43,145 nt of DNA, from assembly GCA_018658305.1 (NCBI GenBank), contig JABHVM010000007.1, forward strand, positions 1 through 43,145, given 5' to 3'. Origin of the DNA: Thiotrichales bacterium (GTDB taxonomy: Bacteria > Pseudomonadota > Gammaproteobacteria > GCF-002020875). The notes beneath the pieces are model-generated. The model saw only the letters and a program-made list of their open reading frames with translations. It had not been told where the DNA came from and ran no database searches. Position numbers and translations under genes: made by a program. Below, in pieces: positions 16,181 through 24,827 of the stretch; the stretch's first letter is position 1; every line of letters begins with the position of its first letter.

Positions 16181-16630
16181 ATGAGCAAGGAGTATCTAAA
16201 TGTTGCAAAAGCAGCAAAGGCACTTGGGGTTGGACGAAAAGAGATTCAACAAAAAATTCATGATGGATCTCTAATAACTTTTGAGGGAAGGGTTGCTCTC
16301 TCTGATCTTAAATCAGTATTTCCTGCTGCAGCCTCAATGGAGACTACATCTATCTTAGAACGACTCACTAAGATCAAAGATTACGCCTATCTTAACAGAG
16401 TACAAACAGCTCATATTCCAGACAGCTACACACTTATGGGGCAAGTACAACGCCTACGCATGGAGCTGCGCCTATCTAGAGATGAGAGAATGGAACACCT
16501 TCAGTTAATTACTCAGCTAACTAGTAATCTTCAAGAGATGCAGAAAAGTTGTGATAACCGTCAAAAGGAGCTAGTTGCTGGATTACTGAATATGATCGCA
16601 AAAAGTAAAAGTAAAACTATCTCAAGTTAA
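16181..16630 (+). CDS. Excisionase/MerR-like helix-turn-helix protein with coiled coil
   Basis: The 149-residue protein starts with a small winged-helix or excisionase-like segment (about 5-50: YLNVAKAAKALGVGRKEIQQ, then a DGSLITFEGRVALSDL strand-helix). A helical, probably coiled-coil C-terminal part rich in Arg, Glu, Leu and Gln follows (about 85-140). A similar N-terminal segment is, from memory, found fused to 2Fe-2S ferredoxin domains in other proteobacteria, whereas here it stands alone. There are no cysteines in a cluster pattern. DNA binding is plausible but not shown. The gene has its own strong promoter and no operon partner; the next gene is convergent. Confidence 0.6.
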   Translation: MSKEYLNVAKAAKALGVGRKEIQQKIHDGSLITFEGRVALSDLKSVFPAAASMETTSILERLTKIKDYAYLNRVQTAHIPDSYTLMGQVQRLRMELRLSRDERMEHLQLITQLTSNLQEMQKSCDNRQKELVAGLLNMIAKSKSKTISS

Positions 16631-16647
16631 ATTTAAAGTTAAATTTA
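16624..16647. repeat. Perfect 12-bp tandem duplication at a convergent gene junction
   Basis: AAGTTAAATTTA occurs at 16624-16635 and again at 16636-16647 without change. The first copy carries the stop codon of the plus-strand gene (ends 16630), and the second the stop codon of the minus-strand gene (16647-16645). Each copy contains the palindrome AAATTT. There is no G+C-rich hairpin, so it is not a classical terminator. Confidence 0.65.
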
Positions 16648-18225
16648 TATCTTATAACGCAACATACTATCCTGTTGCAGATTAGCTCCAACACGGCGTA
16701 TTGACTTAGCCGTATCTATAAAATGACTCTTCCCAGTTGCCAGCCCCCACTGCTCTAACCCTCTGGAGAGTTGACTATAATCTTCCTCCGCAGCTTCTAC
16801 CTTATAACCTTCCTGATAAAGACGATAGAGCTCAACACCATTCCAAAATCTATCAACTAAAGTGTTGGCGAATATCTCCCCACTCTCTCTATATAGAACT
16901 GCCTGCTCTTGAGAGATAACTCCTCTCTCAACGAGGTTTTTGCTCTGCACTATCAACTCGGCATAAGCAGTCAGGGCTAACCCATTCCACCCTGCCAACA
17001 CCTTTTCATCAACAGGAGCAGAACGCTTACTACGCGCTTGGCGCAGTTTATTAAATATATTTAATTGAGTAACTCTATCAGTAACAGTTGTCGCCTTTAG
17101 AGGCATAAAGAGATGCAGCCCTCCCTCGGTCAATACAGAGTTTGGCATCCATAGAAGTTTAAATTGCTGCCAGAGGTTTTGGGGTAGTGTACTAGCTGCA
17201 TCATCTCTGCCCAAGAGAGAGTTAAGCTCTTCCATATCCCAGAGATAGTACCCACCCTCTTCCCCCTCGCTGTTAAGAGCGGATATGCTAGAGATAAAAA
17301 GAGTATCTTCGTTTCGCATTGAACGCAATATAAACTCTAAAGTTTCTACACCTACTCTACTATATTTTTCACTCTTAAAATATGCTCCTGCTCTAAGGTA
17401 GAGGGTGGCAAGTTGAGCATTATCATAGAGCATCTTCTCAAAGTGTGGTGTCTCCCAATTTGGATCTATAGTGTAGCGAAAGAACCCCCCATCCAGAGTA
17501 TCGTGCAGCCCTCGCTCTGCCATACTATCCAAAGTTAACTCCAAGAACTCTCTTAACTCACCTTTTAACTCTTCCCTGTTAGTTAAGCTAGGAACACTCT
17601 GCAGTATATCCAACGAGCGTTGCATTCTAGAGTGCTCAGGGTACTTCCTCTCTTCTCCAAAGCCACCATCCAACATATCTGCATCAGTAAGAATCTCTGT
17701 CGCATTTTCACTATGCAATTTTTTTGGTAGTGATGAGTTCATCAGGTCAGCAACCACACTATGCGCCAATTTAGTTAAAGCTGAACTATCACTGCGCCAC
17801 TTACTTTCAAAATTCAATAAAAATGATAAAAATCTTTCTGGTGGAAGATATATAAATCCTAACAGAGGAGTTCCATCAGGAGTTATCACCACCTGTAGAG
17901 GCCAGCCAGCTGTTCCTGTCGTCCGTTCAGTAAAATCCATAAGCTCCTTATCAAGTAATGGACTCAGCTCTCTATCAATTTTAACTGCCAAAAAGGTACG
18001 ATTAATAACTTGCGCAATCTCACTATTTTTAAAACTTTCTTGCTGCATAACATGACACCAGTGACATGAGAAGTATCCACTAGATAAAAAAATTGGACGA
18101 CCACTCTGCTGCGCTAGCTCCAGGAGATCTCTACTCCAGAGACTCCACTCCACTGGGTCATTACTGTGCATCCGGAGATATTGAGATGGGGATTTTTGTA
18201 GAGGTGACATTGTGGTAGCATACAC
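16645..18225 (-). CDS. DUF255 thioredoxin-domain protein (YyaL/SPATA20-like)
   Basis: The 526-residue protein has an N-terminal thioredoxin-like domain. The family's opening signature appears as SPSQYLRMHSNDPVEW, and the redox motif is CHWC (about 54-57), within SSGYFSCHWCHVM. The rest is a six-hairpin glycosidase-like helical domain containing LDGGFFRYTIDPNWETPHFEKM and KVLAGWNGL. The biochemical role of the family is not established; a redox or carbohydrate function is inferred only from folds. Relatives are usually about 600-700 residues, so the C-terminal end is shorter here. An AAGGTG precedes the ATG. The start faces hemL across about 70 bases. Confidence 0.88.
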   Translation of the reverse strand: MYATTMSPLQKSPSQYLRMHSNDPVEWSLWSRDLLELAQQSGRPIFLSSGYFSCHWCHVMQQESFKNSEIAQVINRTFLAVKIDRELSPLLDKELMDFTERTTGTAGWPLQVVITPDGTPLLGFIYLPPERFLSFLLNFESKWRSDSSALTKLAHSVVADLMNSSLPKKLHSENATEILTDADMLDGGFGEERKYPEHSRMQRSLDILQSVPSLTNREELKGELREFLELTLDSMAERGLHDTLDGGFFRYTIDPNWETPHFEKMLYDNAQLATLYLRAGAYFKSEKYSRVGVETLEFILRSMRNEDTLFISSISALNSEGEEGGYYLWDMEELNSLLGRDDAASTLPQNLWQQFKLLWMPNSVLTEGGLHLFMPLKATTVTDRVTQLNIFNKLRQARSKRSAPVDEKVLAGWNGLALTAYAELIVQSKNLVERGVISQEQAVLYRESGEIFANTLVDRFWNGVELYRLYQEGYKVEAAEEDYSQLSRGLEQWGLATGKSHFIDTAKSIRRVGANLQQDSMLRYKI

Positions 18226-18295
18226 CTTTAAATATTGTACAACACATTAAGTTTTAGAATATAAAATCAAACCCACAAATTATGAGGTAGTAAGT

Positions 18296-19576
18296 ATGAG
18301 CCGTTCACACGATCTTTTTAACGCAGCAAAACAACATATTCCTGGCGGAGTAAACTCTCCTGTCCGTGCTTTTAGCGGTGTTGGCGGAGATCCTGTATAT
18401 ATAAAAAGAGCTTCTGGGGCATACATATATGATGAAGATGATAGACGCTACATTGATTATGTTGGCTCATGGGGACCTATGATTCTTGGGCATGCTCATC
18501 CTGAAGTGGTTAAGGTAGTACAGGATGGCGCAGAGAATGGTTTAAGTTTTGGCGCTCCAACTGAGATAGAGACGGAGATGGCTGAAAAAGTAAAAGAGTT
18601 AGTCCCATCTATTAATATGGTGCGCATGGTAAGTTCTGGAACTGAGGCAACAATGAGTGCTATTCGCCTTGCTAGAGGATATACTGGTCGAGACAAGATT
18701 CTTAAATTTGAAGGATGCTACCACGGACATGCTGATTCACTACTGGTAAAAGCTGGCTCTGGCGCACTCACCTTAGGAGTTCCTACCTCTCCAGGAGTTC
18801 CTGCAGCACTTGCCGAGCACACCCTAACTTTAAGTTATAACAATATTGAGAAGGTGCGTGAGCTCTTTGCTGAAATTGGCAGTGAGATAGCATGTATTAT
18901 AGTGGAGCCTGTTGCTGGAAATATGAACTGTGTTCCACCTGTCGCAGGATTCCTAGAAGGGCTGCGCGAAGTTTGCGATGAGAGTGGCGCGCTTTTAATT
19001 CTCGATGAGGTTATGACTGGATTTAGAGTAAGCCTTGGAGGAGCACAAGGTAAGTTTGGGATAACGCCAGACCTAACAACTCTTGGTAAGGTAATTGGGG
19101 GTGGTATGCCTGTAGGAGCTTTTGGTGGTAAACAGAAAATAATGGAGCATCTTGCTCCACTGGGTCCTGTATATCAAGCAGGAACTCTATCTGGGAATCC
19201 ACTTGCTATGGCTGCAGGGATGAAAACCTTAGAACTTATCTCTGCTCCAAACTTCTATACAGAGTTAGAGAGCAAGGTAGATAGAGTAGTTGATGGAATT
19301 CTTCAAGCAGCCGCTTCTCACAACATCCCAATGAGTAGCAACCGTGTTGGTGGTATGTTTGGACTCTTCTTCAGCGCAGATGAGAAGATAGAGAACTTTG
19401 AACAGGTGATGGCATCTGACAGTGAGCGTTTTGCAAAATTCTTTCATGGAATGTTAGCTGAGGGAATCTACCTAGCTCCATCTGCATTTGAGGCTGGCTT
19501 TGTCTCAGCAGCTCACAGTAATGAAGATATTCAAGCTACCATTGATGCCGCTGATCGAGTCATGAGGACTCTTTAA
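18296..19576 (+). CDS. hemL: Glutamate-1-semialdehyde 2,1-aminomutase
   Basis: A 426-residue PLP enzyme that converts glutamate 1-semialdehyde to 5-aminolevulinate in the C5 route to heme and siroheme. The PLP-binding lysine is K265 in [17 protein letters not shown]. Other markers are [10 protein letters not shown] (about 113-122), the CYHGHAD segment and [13 protein letters not shown] lies ahead of the ATG. Tetrapyrrole supply matters for this organism because DsrAB needs siroheme and the oxidase needs heme A, but hemL is not in an operon with either. A small unknown gene follows after 14 bases. Confidence 0.98.
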   Translation: MSRSHDLFNAAKQHIPGGVNSPVRAFSGVGGDPVYIKRASGAYIYDEDDRRYIDYVGSWGPMILGHAHPEVVKVVQDGAENGLSFGAPTEIETEMAEKVKELVPSINMVRMVSSGTEATMSAIRLARGYTGRDKILKFEGCYHGHADSLLVKAGSGALTLGVPTSPGVPAALAEHTLTLSYNNIEKVRELFAEIGSEIACIIVEPVAGNMNCVPPVAGFLEGLREVCDESGALLILDEVMTGFRVSLGGAQGKFGITPDLTTLGKVIGGGMPVGAFGGKQKIMEHLAPLGPVYQAGTLSGNPLAMAAGMKTLELISAPNFYTELESKVDRVVDGILQAAASHNIPMSSNRVGGMFGLFFSADEKIENFEQVMASDSERFAKFFHGMLAEGIYLAPSAFEAGFVSAAHSNEDIQATIDAADRVMRTL

Positions 19577-19590
19577 CAGCTTTAATTTTT

Positions 19591-20580
19591 ATGAGTATCT
19601 TTCCGCAATGGATATCAAAACACTGGGGGAGTAGCGACAACTCAAGTGATGCGGAAGATGCTGGGGCAGTTGAGTTAATTTTAGCTGAGGTGGTTAACTC
19701 TATTGATCCTCTAATATCTCAATCACCTGGCTATCCTAAAAAATATATTCCTGCTCTACGGCAGGCACTAAGCTATATTGATGAGCTACTACAACAGGTG
19801 CCTGGACCCATAAAATTAGATAGAGAGAATTTTAGCAAGAGCCATTTAGTCCACGCTCTATTTGCCTCAACCAATGAGCTAGAGCGAGAGCTCCAAACTA
19901 GTATTGCCATGCGCGAATATAGATCTAGCGGTGAAGCGGAGATCTTTGCTCTAATGGGAGTGCGCTGGAAGTGGCAAGTTCACTTTGGGGTTGAGCGAAG
20001 TGGAGATAAAATACGCAGTGATGTCGCGCAAAATACTATAGACTTCAAGGATCATACATTTACTCTACCAACAGCTACTGCTGATGAGTGTTGGCAACAA
20101 CTACGAAATAACTTTGTAAAACGACTTGCTAACTCTATTGCTGAAAACATCAGAGAGCTGAAAACTGAACGAGATGATCTTAAACACAGCGCAAAACAGC
20201 TAGAGAGTAAATTGCGTAAAACATCTAAAGATCAAACATTAAAACTAGAGCAATCGCAACAGCGGGAAAAAATTGAGCAGTTATGGGGGCGCTGGAGAGA
20301 ACTTAATACTGAGTTAGATACTAACCATACGCTACAACATTTCAACTCTGTTATGAACTCCCCTAACAACTATCTTAGACTTGAGCAAGAGAGTGTCTCT
20401 ATAGACAAAATGGGTATAGAACGGAACACTAAAGATGGTGGAGAGTCGATAGATCTAGTCAACCTCTATAGTGCAGACCGCCGTATCTGGACATTTATGT
20501 TGGTAGAGTTTAAGTGGCAACCACCACTCTCTACAGCAGAACAGATTGCTGAAGATTCTCGTTGGTTGGAAATATCATAA
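19591..20580 (+). CDS. Hypothetical coiled-coil protein
   Basis: I do not recognise this 329-residue protein. It has no signal peptide or membrane helix. A helical N-terminal region (about 30-120) is followed by a hydrophilic, charged coiled-coil stretch (about 175-230, rich in Lys, Glu, Gln and Leu). The C-terminal beta-rich part contains the tryptophan-bearing segment RRIWTFMLVEFKWQP. It follows hemL by 14 bases and may be co-transcribed with it. Its end overlaps the convergent ctaA stop by six bases. The reading frame is long, uninterrupted and has the codon style of its neighbours, so it is a real gene. Confidence 0.75.
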   Translation: MSIFPQWISKHWGSSDNSSDAEDAGAVELILAEVVNSIDPLISQSPGYPKKYIPALRQALSYIDELLQQVPGPIKLDRENFSKSHLVHALFASTNELERELQTSIAMREYRSSGEAEIFALMGVRWKWQVHFGVERSGDKIRSDVAQNTIDFKDHTFTLPTATADECWQQLRNNFVKRLANSIAENIRELKTERDDLKHSAKQLESKLRKTSKDQTLKLEQSQQREKIEQLWGRWRELNTELDTNHTLQHFNSVMNSPNNYLRLEQESVSIDKMGIERNTKDGGESIDLVNLYSADRRIWTFMLVEFKWQPPLSTAEQIAEDSRWLEIS

Positions 20581-21615
20581 TCTATCACCACTATTCGATT
20601 GGTGATTCACTATATGATTAGCTGTTACAACGATTAACAGTAATAGTGCAGCAACTCCATTATGTGCCACAGCAACCCATAGAGGTAGTGAGAATATTAT
20701 ATTACTAATCCCCAACCCAACTTGAACTAGCAAAACTATCACTAATAGTTTACCTACATTTTGCAACTGTAACATCTTACTCTTAACCATCATCCAAGAT
20801 AGGAACAGAAGGTAGATAAAAACTAACAATGCCCCTATACGATGCAACATATGAATTGCAGTTCTCGCATCCGCATTTAGATGCCCACCCTCATAGTTCA
20901 CTCCCAACTCACTAACAATTGTAAAGGCCGATCTAAAGTCCATCTCTGGCCATCCATTCCCAGGATAACATCCAGGAAAGTCGATACAAGAGAGCGCCGC
21001 ATAGTTGGTACTAGTCCAACCACCTAGAGCAATTTGTAATAATACTAAAATTAAAGCTAGCAAAGAACTCTTCTGTAGTAGTTTTAAATTATCACTGCGT
21101 ATAGACTCACCAACAAACAACCTTCCCTGTCTTAATGCATACCACCAAAGCAGCGCTGTCGTAAACATCCCTCCCAGAAGATGGGCGGTAACTATAGCTG
21201 GCTGCACTAACAGGGTGACTGTCCACATTCCAAGCAGAGCCTGAAAAGATACCAATAGCAACAGAGCAGCGGGAAGTGCTAATTTCTGCTCAGGTTTTTT
21301 GCGTCTACGCCAAGACATTATAGCAATAGATAGAATAAGAAGACCTAAGGTTCCAGCAAAATAGCGGTGAACCATCTCTTTCCACGCCTTTTCAGGCTCA
21401 ACAACCTTACCTGGAAATTCACTCTCTACTCGCTTAAGCTCTATTAATGATTCAGGAACATCAATCTGTCCATAACATCCAGGCCAGTCAGGACACCCTA
21501 AACCAGCATCTGAGAGTCTAGTGTATGCCCCGAGCATTAACACTATTAATGCAAATAGCGTACTCCACTTAGCAACCAGTACTACCAACGATGTTTTTGA
21601 TGTTAAAATATCCAT
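20575..21615 (-). CDS. ctaA: Heme A synthase (COX15/CtaA)
   Basis: A 346-residue, eight-helix inner-membrane protein that oxidises the C8 methyl of heme O to the formyl group of heme A for the aa3 oxidase. The N-terminal signature TRLSDAGLGCPDWPGCYG carries the conserved cysteine pair. Heme-ligand histidines appear in the EMVHRYFAG, TAHLLGG, MLHRIGA and AVAHNG segments, two per four-helix half. I start it at the ATG at 21615. A TTG at 21633 would add six residues. TATAAT lies only 4 bases ahead of the ATG. The plus-strand gene's ATG (21617) is one base away, so the two start codons are back to back. Confidence 0.95.
   Translation of the reverse strand: MDILTSKTSLVVLVAKWSTLFALIVLMLGAYTRLSDAGLGCPDWPGCYGQIDVPESLIELKRVESEFPGKVVEPEKAWKEMVHRYFAGTLGLLILSIAIMSWRRRKKPEQKLALPAALLLLVSFQALLGMWTVTLLVQPAIVTAHLLGGMFTTALLWWYALRQGRLFVGESIRSDNLKLLQKSSLLALILVLLQIALGGWTSTNYAALSCIDFPGCYPGNGWPEMDFRSAFTIVSELGVNYEGGHLNADARTAIHMLHRIGALLVFIYLLFLSWMMVKSKMLQLQNVGKLLVIVLLVQVGLGISNIIFSLPLWVAVAHNGVAALLLLIVVTANHIVNHQSNSGDRL
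21601..21609 (+). promoter_or_regulatory. Extended -10 element before the subunit I-like gene
   Basis: TGTTAAAAT is an extended -10 (TGn plus TAAAAT). It ends 7 bases before the ATG at 21617, and no Shine-Dalgarno sequence intervenes. The element lies inside the first codons of the divergent ctaA. On the other strand a TATAAT lies 4 bases before the ctaA ATG. Confidence 0.45.
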
Positions 21616-21616
21616 T

Positions 21617-22987
21617 ATGATTATAGACTCCAATACCTCATTAATTGAAAAAGAGCTGCTCCGTGGATGGCTCTATTTAGCACTAGCATCTTTAGTAATT
21701 CCAGGTATCACCGCAATACTTCTAGTATTGCTAAGAACCATATCCATTGATGCTGCCGCTGGATGGGGCGATCTTTTTCGTGCTGCCTTAGTTATCCATG
21801 TGGATCTATCTGTATTTGTCTGGTTCATATCAATCGGTGGTATATTGTGGACTATAGATGGAGGCAGCTCACGCCTACCACAAAAGAGGGCTGCTCTGTG
21901 GATGATAGCTATAGGGTCTACAACAATATCTATATCTCCACTATTTGGCAATGCACAATCAATTCTTAATAACTATATCCCCGTAATAGACAACCCTATA
22001 TTTTTTACTGGGCTTATTTTAATATGGATTGGATTACTATTCACCTCTCTTCTACAACTATTTTCACCTAGCTCTAAGTTAGCTGGAAATATTGCTGCCA
22101 GCGCCGCACTATTATCTATTCTAGTATTGAGCGTAAGTTGGAGTGCGCTTAGCGATAATAAGATAGACCACTTCTATTTTGAACAGCTTTTTTGGGGGGC
22201 TGGACATACTCTTCAATTTGTCTACACTCTACTCCTACTAATCAGTTGGAATATTATCTCCAAACACCTCGAACTTATGGTGTGGCTAACGCCACCTCGA
22301 TTTAACTTTTTGATGATTTTAGGAGCTCTACCTCTCATATATATACCTTGGCTATATTTACAGTTTAATCCATTAGCTGCAGAGATTACCGTAGGTTTTG
22401 CACAACTAATGCGCTATGGTAATGGAGTTGCTCCAGGAGTAATGGGGATACTCCTACTTAGCGCAATTTACACCAAGATAAGGGTAAAGAAAACAGAGAC
22501 GAGGGGGAGATGGATTAATGATCCAGCAAGCCCTATAAATGCTGCGCTCTACTCATCTATGACTCTCTTTGCTGCAGGAGGAGTAGTCTCCATCTTTATC
22601 TCTGGAATCAATACAATCATCCCTGCACACTATCACGGTTCAATTGTTGGCATAACTCTATCTTTTATGGGACTCATCTATCTCCTTTTGCCACGGCTTG
22701 GATTTTCTGTGCCTACTGGAAGAATAGCCACCTTCCAGCCATATATCTATGCGTTAGGACAAATGATGCATATTGCTGGGCTCGCACTGAGCGGCAGTGA
22801 GGGTGCACAGAGAAAAACTGTAGGGGTTAGCGCAGATTCAATAAACAGCATTACAGAACAGGCTGGAGTATTCTTAACCAGAAGTGGCGGTTTAATTGCA
22901 GTTGCGGGAGGAATACTATTTCTTATCGTCTGTTGGCGTGCTATCCGTATCGGCAGGACCACAATCACCACAACTACTATTTCTTAA
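21617..22987 (+). CDS. Heme-copper oxidase subunit I-like membrane protein lacking the CuB His pair
   Basis: A 456-residue protein with about twelve hydrophobic helices, related to heme-copper oxidase subunit I. H61 (helix II), H197 in WGAGHTLQFVY (helix VI) and H338/H340 in PAHYHGS (helix X HxH) match the low-spin heme, one CuB and two heme ligands. The adjacent His-His of helix VII, the other two CuB ligands, is not present: residues about 228-255 contain no His. The Tyr four residues after H197, used for the His-Tyr crosslink, is also absent. It may bind hemes but probably does not reduce oxygen as a normal oxidase; sensing, NO chemistry or assembly are possibilities. The start was chosen by the extended -10 and the family-like N-terminus. 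Confidence 0.7.
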   Translation: MIIDSNTSLIEKELLRGWLYLALASLVIPGITAILLVLLRTISIDAAAGWGDLFRAALVIHVDLSVFVWFISIGGILWTIDGGSSRLPQKRAALWMIAIGSTTISISPLFGNAQSILNNYIPVIDNPIFFTGLILIWIGLLFTSLLQLFSPSSKLAGNIAASAALLSILVLSVSWSALSDNKIDHFYFEQLFWGAGHTLQFVYTLLLLISWNIISKHLELMVWLTPPRFNFLMILGALPLIYIPWLYLQFNPLAAEITVGFAQLMRYGNGVAPGVMGILLLSAIYTKIRVKKTETRGRWINDPASPINAALYSSMTLFAAGGVVSIFISGINTIIPAHYHGSIVGITLSFMGLIYLLLPRLGFSVPTGRIATFQPYIYALGQMMHIAGLALSGSEGAQRKTVGVSADSINSITEQAGVFLTRSGGLIAVAGGILFLIVCWRAIRIGRTTITTTTIS

Positions 22988-23212
22988 TGAGTTATAAAAA
23001 CAGTTCATCGCAACAGATGCACCTAGAACTAACCAAACAGTAGCTATTAAAATAGCGTACGCCTGCATTCTAAATGTACCTGGATCAACATTGAGATTAA
23101 ACATCTCTACAGCGTCTGCTGGATCAAAAAAAGTAAAGAGCAGAAAAGTAATCGCCAAAGCAGTTAGACCACTCGTCCATGCCACACCTATTGCACACTG
23201 TCTTAATTTCAT
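22916..23212 (-). CDS. Small two-helix membrane protein
   Basis: A 98-residue protein with two transmembrane segments (about 8-30 and 48-70), ending in a hydrophilic tail with CGDCG. A perfect AGGAGGT lies 5 bases before the ATG, so it is surely translated. It sits 29 bases after ctaB in the oxidase operon and may be a small oxidase subunit or assembly factor, perhaps metal-binding through its cysteines. I know no family for it. Its last 24 codons overlap, on the opposite strand, the 3' end of the subunit I-like gene by 72 bases. Confidence 0.7.
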   Translation of the reverse strand: MKLRQCAIGVAWTSGLTALAITFLLFTFFDPADAVEMFNLNVDPGTFRMQAYAILIATVWLVLGASVAMNCFYNSLRNSSCGDCGPADTDSTPTDDKK

Positions 23213-23241
23213 AACTTACCTCCTAAAAATAATTATAAACT

Positions 23242-24207
23242 TTAGCTTGATACTAGATGGAATACCACTCTAACATAGTGATCAACTAACAAAAATCCAA
23301 ACAACATACTAAGATAAATTATTGAGTATGCAAAAGTCTTCATCGCTGCTCGATCTGGGTTTTCTGAGCGATACAGACTAATCGCAAACCATAAAAATAC
23401 AACACCGAGCGCTATTGCACCAGATAGATAGATAAGCCCACTCATCTCTATGGCAAACGGAAGTAGGGTGACAGATATCAACATTACCGTATAGAGAAGA
23501 ATCTGCTGTTTGGTAAAATCTACTCCATGAGTTACTGGCAACATTGGGATATTTGCTTTTGCATACTCCGCGCGCCGTTTAATTGCTAACGCCCAAAAAT
23601 GGGGCGGAGTCCAGATAAATATAACCAAAAACAGGAGTAGTGCCTCTAGATGAATCTCTCCTGTAACTGCAACCCAACCAAGTACAGGTGGAGTTGCTCC
23701 AGCAGCACCACCCCATACTATATTTTGTGGTCCAACTCTTTTTAGATACATTGTATAGATAACAGCATATCCAATCAGTGAGATTAAAGTTAACACTGCG
23801 GTTAAGATATTCACAAAAAGCAGCAATAGAACCATAGATATAACACCTAACGAAAGTGCAAACACTAAAGCTGAGTTTCTATCAACATCTCCTTGTGGAA
23901 GTGGGCGATTCTCGGTACGAGCCATAAGTCCATCAATATGCTCATCAATAATTTGATTAATCGCAGCACCTGATGCCGCAGCAAGACCAATTCCTAAAGT
24001 TCCAAAAATAAGTGCATTCCAAGGTGGTAACCCCGTAGATGTTGCCAACAACATTCCTACCACTGCAGTAAATAGAATTAAATATACAACTTTAGGCTTA
24101 GTTAGCGCGTAATATTGACGCCAATTAGCTTTTTTTCTTTCAACTACTGCTTCATGTTCACTATTATCATTATCAACTGTTATACTACTCAATGTCCACC
24201 ACCCCAC
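23242..24207 (-). CDS. ctaB: Protoheme IX farnesyltransferase (heme O synthase)
   Basis: A UbiA-family prenyltransferase that adds a farnesyl group to heme B to give heme O, the substrate of CtaA. The diagnostic loop [19 protein letters not shown] (about 85-105) has both aspartates and the basic residues that bind farnesyl diphosphate. The second loop, [20 protein letters not shown], is also present. There are about nine membrane helices. The frame allows a GTG at 24207 or a TTG at 24192. The TTG overlaps the upstream TGA (TTGA) and has GGTGG ahead, so it may be the true start, giving about 316 residues. Confidence 0.95.
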   Translation of the reverse strand: MGWWTLSSITVDNDNSEHEAVVERKKANWRQYYALTKPKVVYLILFTAVVGMLLATSTGLPPWNALIFGTLGIGLAAASGAAINQIIDEHIDGLMARTENRPLPQGDVDRNSALVFALSLGVISMVLLLLFVNILTAVLTLISLIGYAVIYTMYLKRVGPQNIVWGGAAGATPPVLGWVAVTGEIHLEALLLFLVIFIWTPPHFWALAIKRRAEYAKANIPMLPVTHGVDFTKQQILLYTVMLISVTLLPFAIEMSGLIYLSGAIALGVVFLWFAISLYRSENPDRAAMKTFAYSIIYLSMLFGFLLVDHYVRVVFHLVSS

Positions 24208-24827
24208 TTATTAACTTTTAAAAGTAATTCCATATCACTCAATACATCCTTCGACGGCTGCTCTGGTAGATAGTGCATCATTAAGTTACCCATTGGATCT
24301 ACTATATAGAGATGTCCAATAGAACTTTCACCAGCTGGCACAAACTGCTCTCTTAATGGAGCAACACTTTGTGCATCACCTACTACAACCTTAGTTCCTC
24401 CAAATTGCTCCATAAATTTAGAAAAGTCTGTTGCTGGAGATAGCGAAGAAAATATCACTACCCTCCTAATCTCTCCATGATTCTCTGCCATTGCCTTACG
24501 AATCTGGCGCATATCATAAATTCTTTTACGACAAGGCTCATCACAACTATCCCCTTCCGAGAGCATCAAAGTCCAGTACCCATCTAAATCTGCGCGTGAA
24601 AAACTACCGCCATCTATCGTAGAGAATATCTGATCTGGAATTGGATGCACAGGCTGAACCAACTCCCCTAAATTAGAGCGCGAGCTCGGCAACAGCCCTG
24701 GATTGAGATAGAGCACCCAAGCACCGAGCATAGGAAGTCCAAACACTGTCAATAGAACTAAGAGCTGCTTAGCACCGCTCCCTTTTCTACTATTACCACC
24801 ATTATCACTATCACTATCACCACTCAT
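24189..24827 (-). CDS. Sco-like cytochrome oxidase assembly protein
   Basis: From the ATG at 24827 the product is 212 residues: a Ser/Asp/Gly-rich cytoplasmic head, one membrane helix (about 20-40) and a periplasmic thioredoxin-like domain. CDEPC matches the CxxxC copper motif of Sco proteins. The conserved Sco histidine is not in its usual place; the nearest match is the His in [14 protein letters not shown]. It is the conserved hypothetical gene usually found after SURF1 in gammaproteobacterial cox operons, probably for copper or thiol handling at CuA. The ATG overlaps the surf1 stop (ATGA), which fixes the start. Confidence 0.82.
   Translation of the reverse strand: MSGDSDSDNGGNSRKGSGAKQLLVLLTVFGLPMLGAWVLYLNPGLLPSSRSNLGELVQPVHPIPDQIFSTIDGGSFSRADLDGYWTLMLSEGDSCDEPCRKRIYDMRQIRKAMAENHGEIRRVVIFSSLSPATDFSKFMEQFGGTKVVVGDAQSVAPLREQFVPAGESSIGHLYIVDPMGNLMMHYLPEQPSKDVLSDMELLLKVNKWGGGH

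Noticed and set aside
16645-18225. DUF255 gene as a truncated pseudogene
   Set aside because: It is shorter than many relatives, but the frame is intact, the CHWC and glycosidase-like motifs are present, and shorter forms are plausible.
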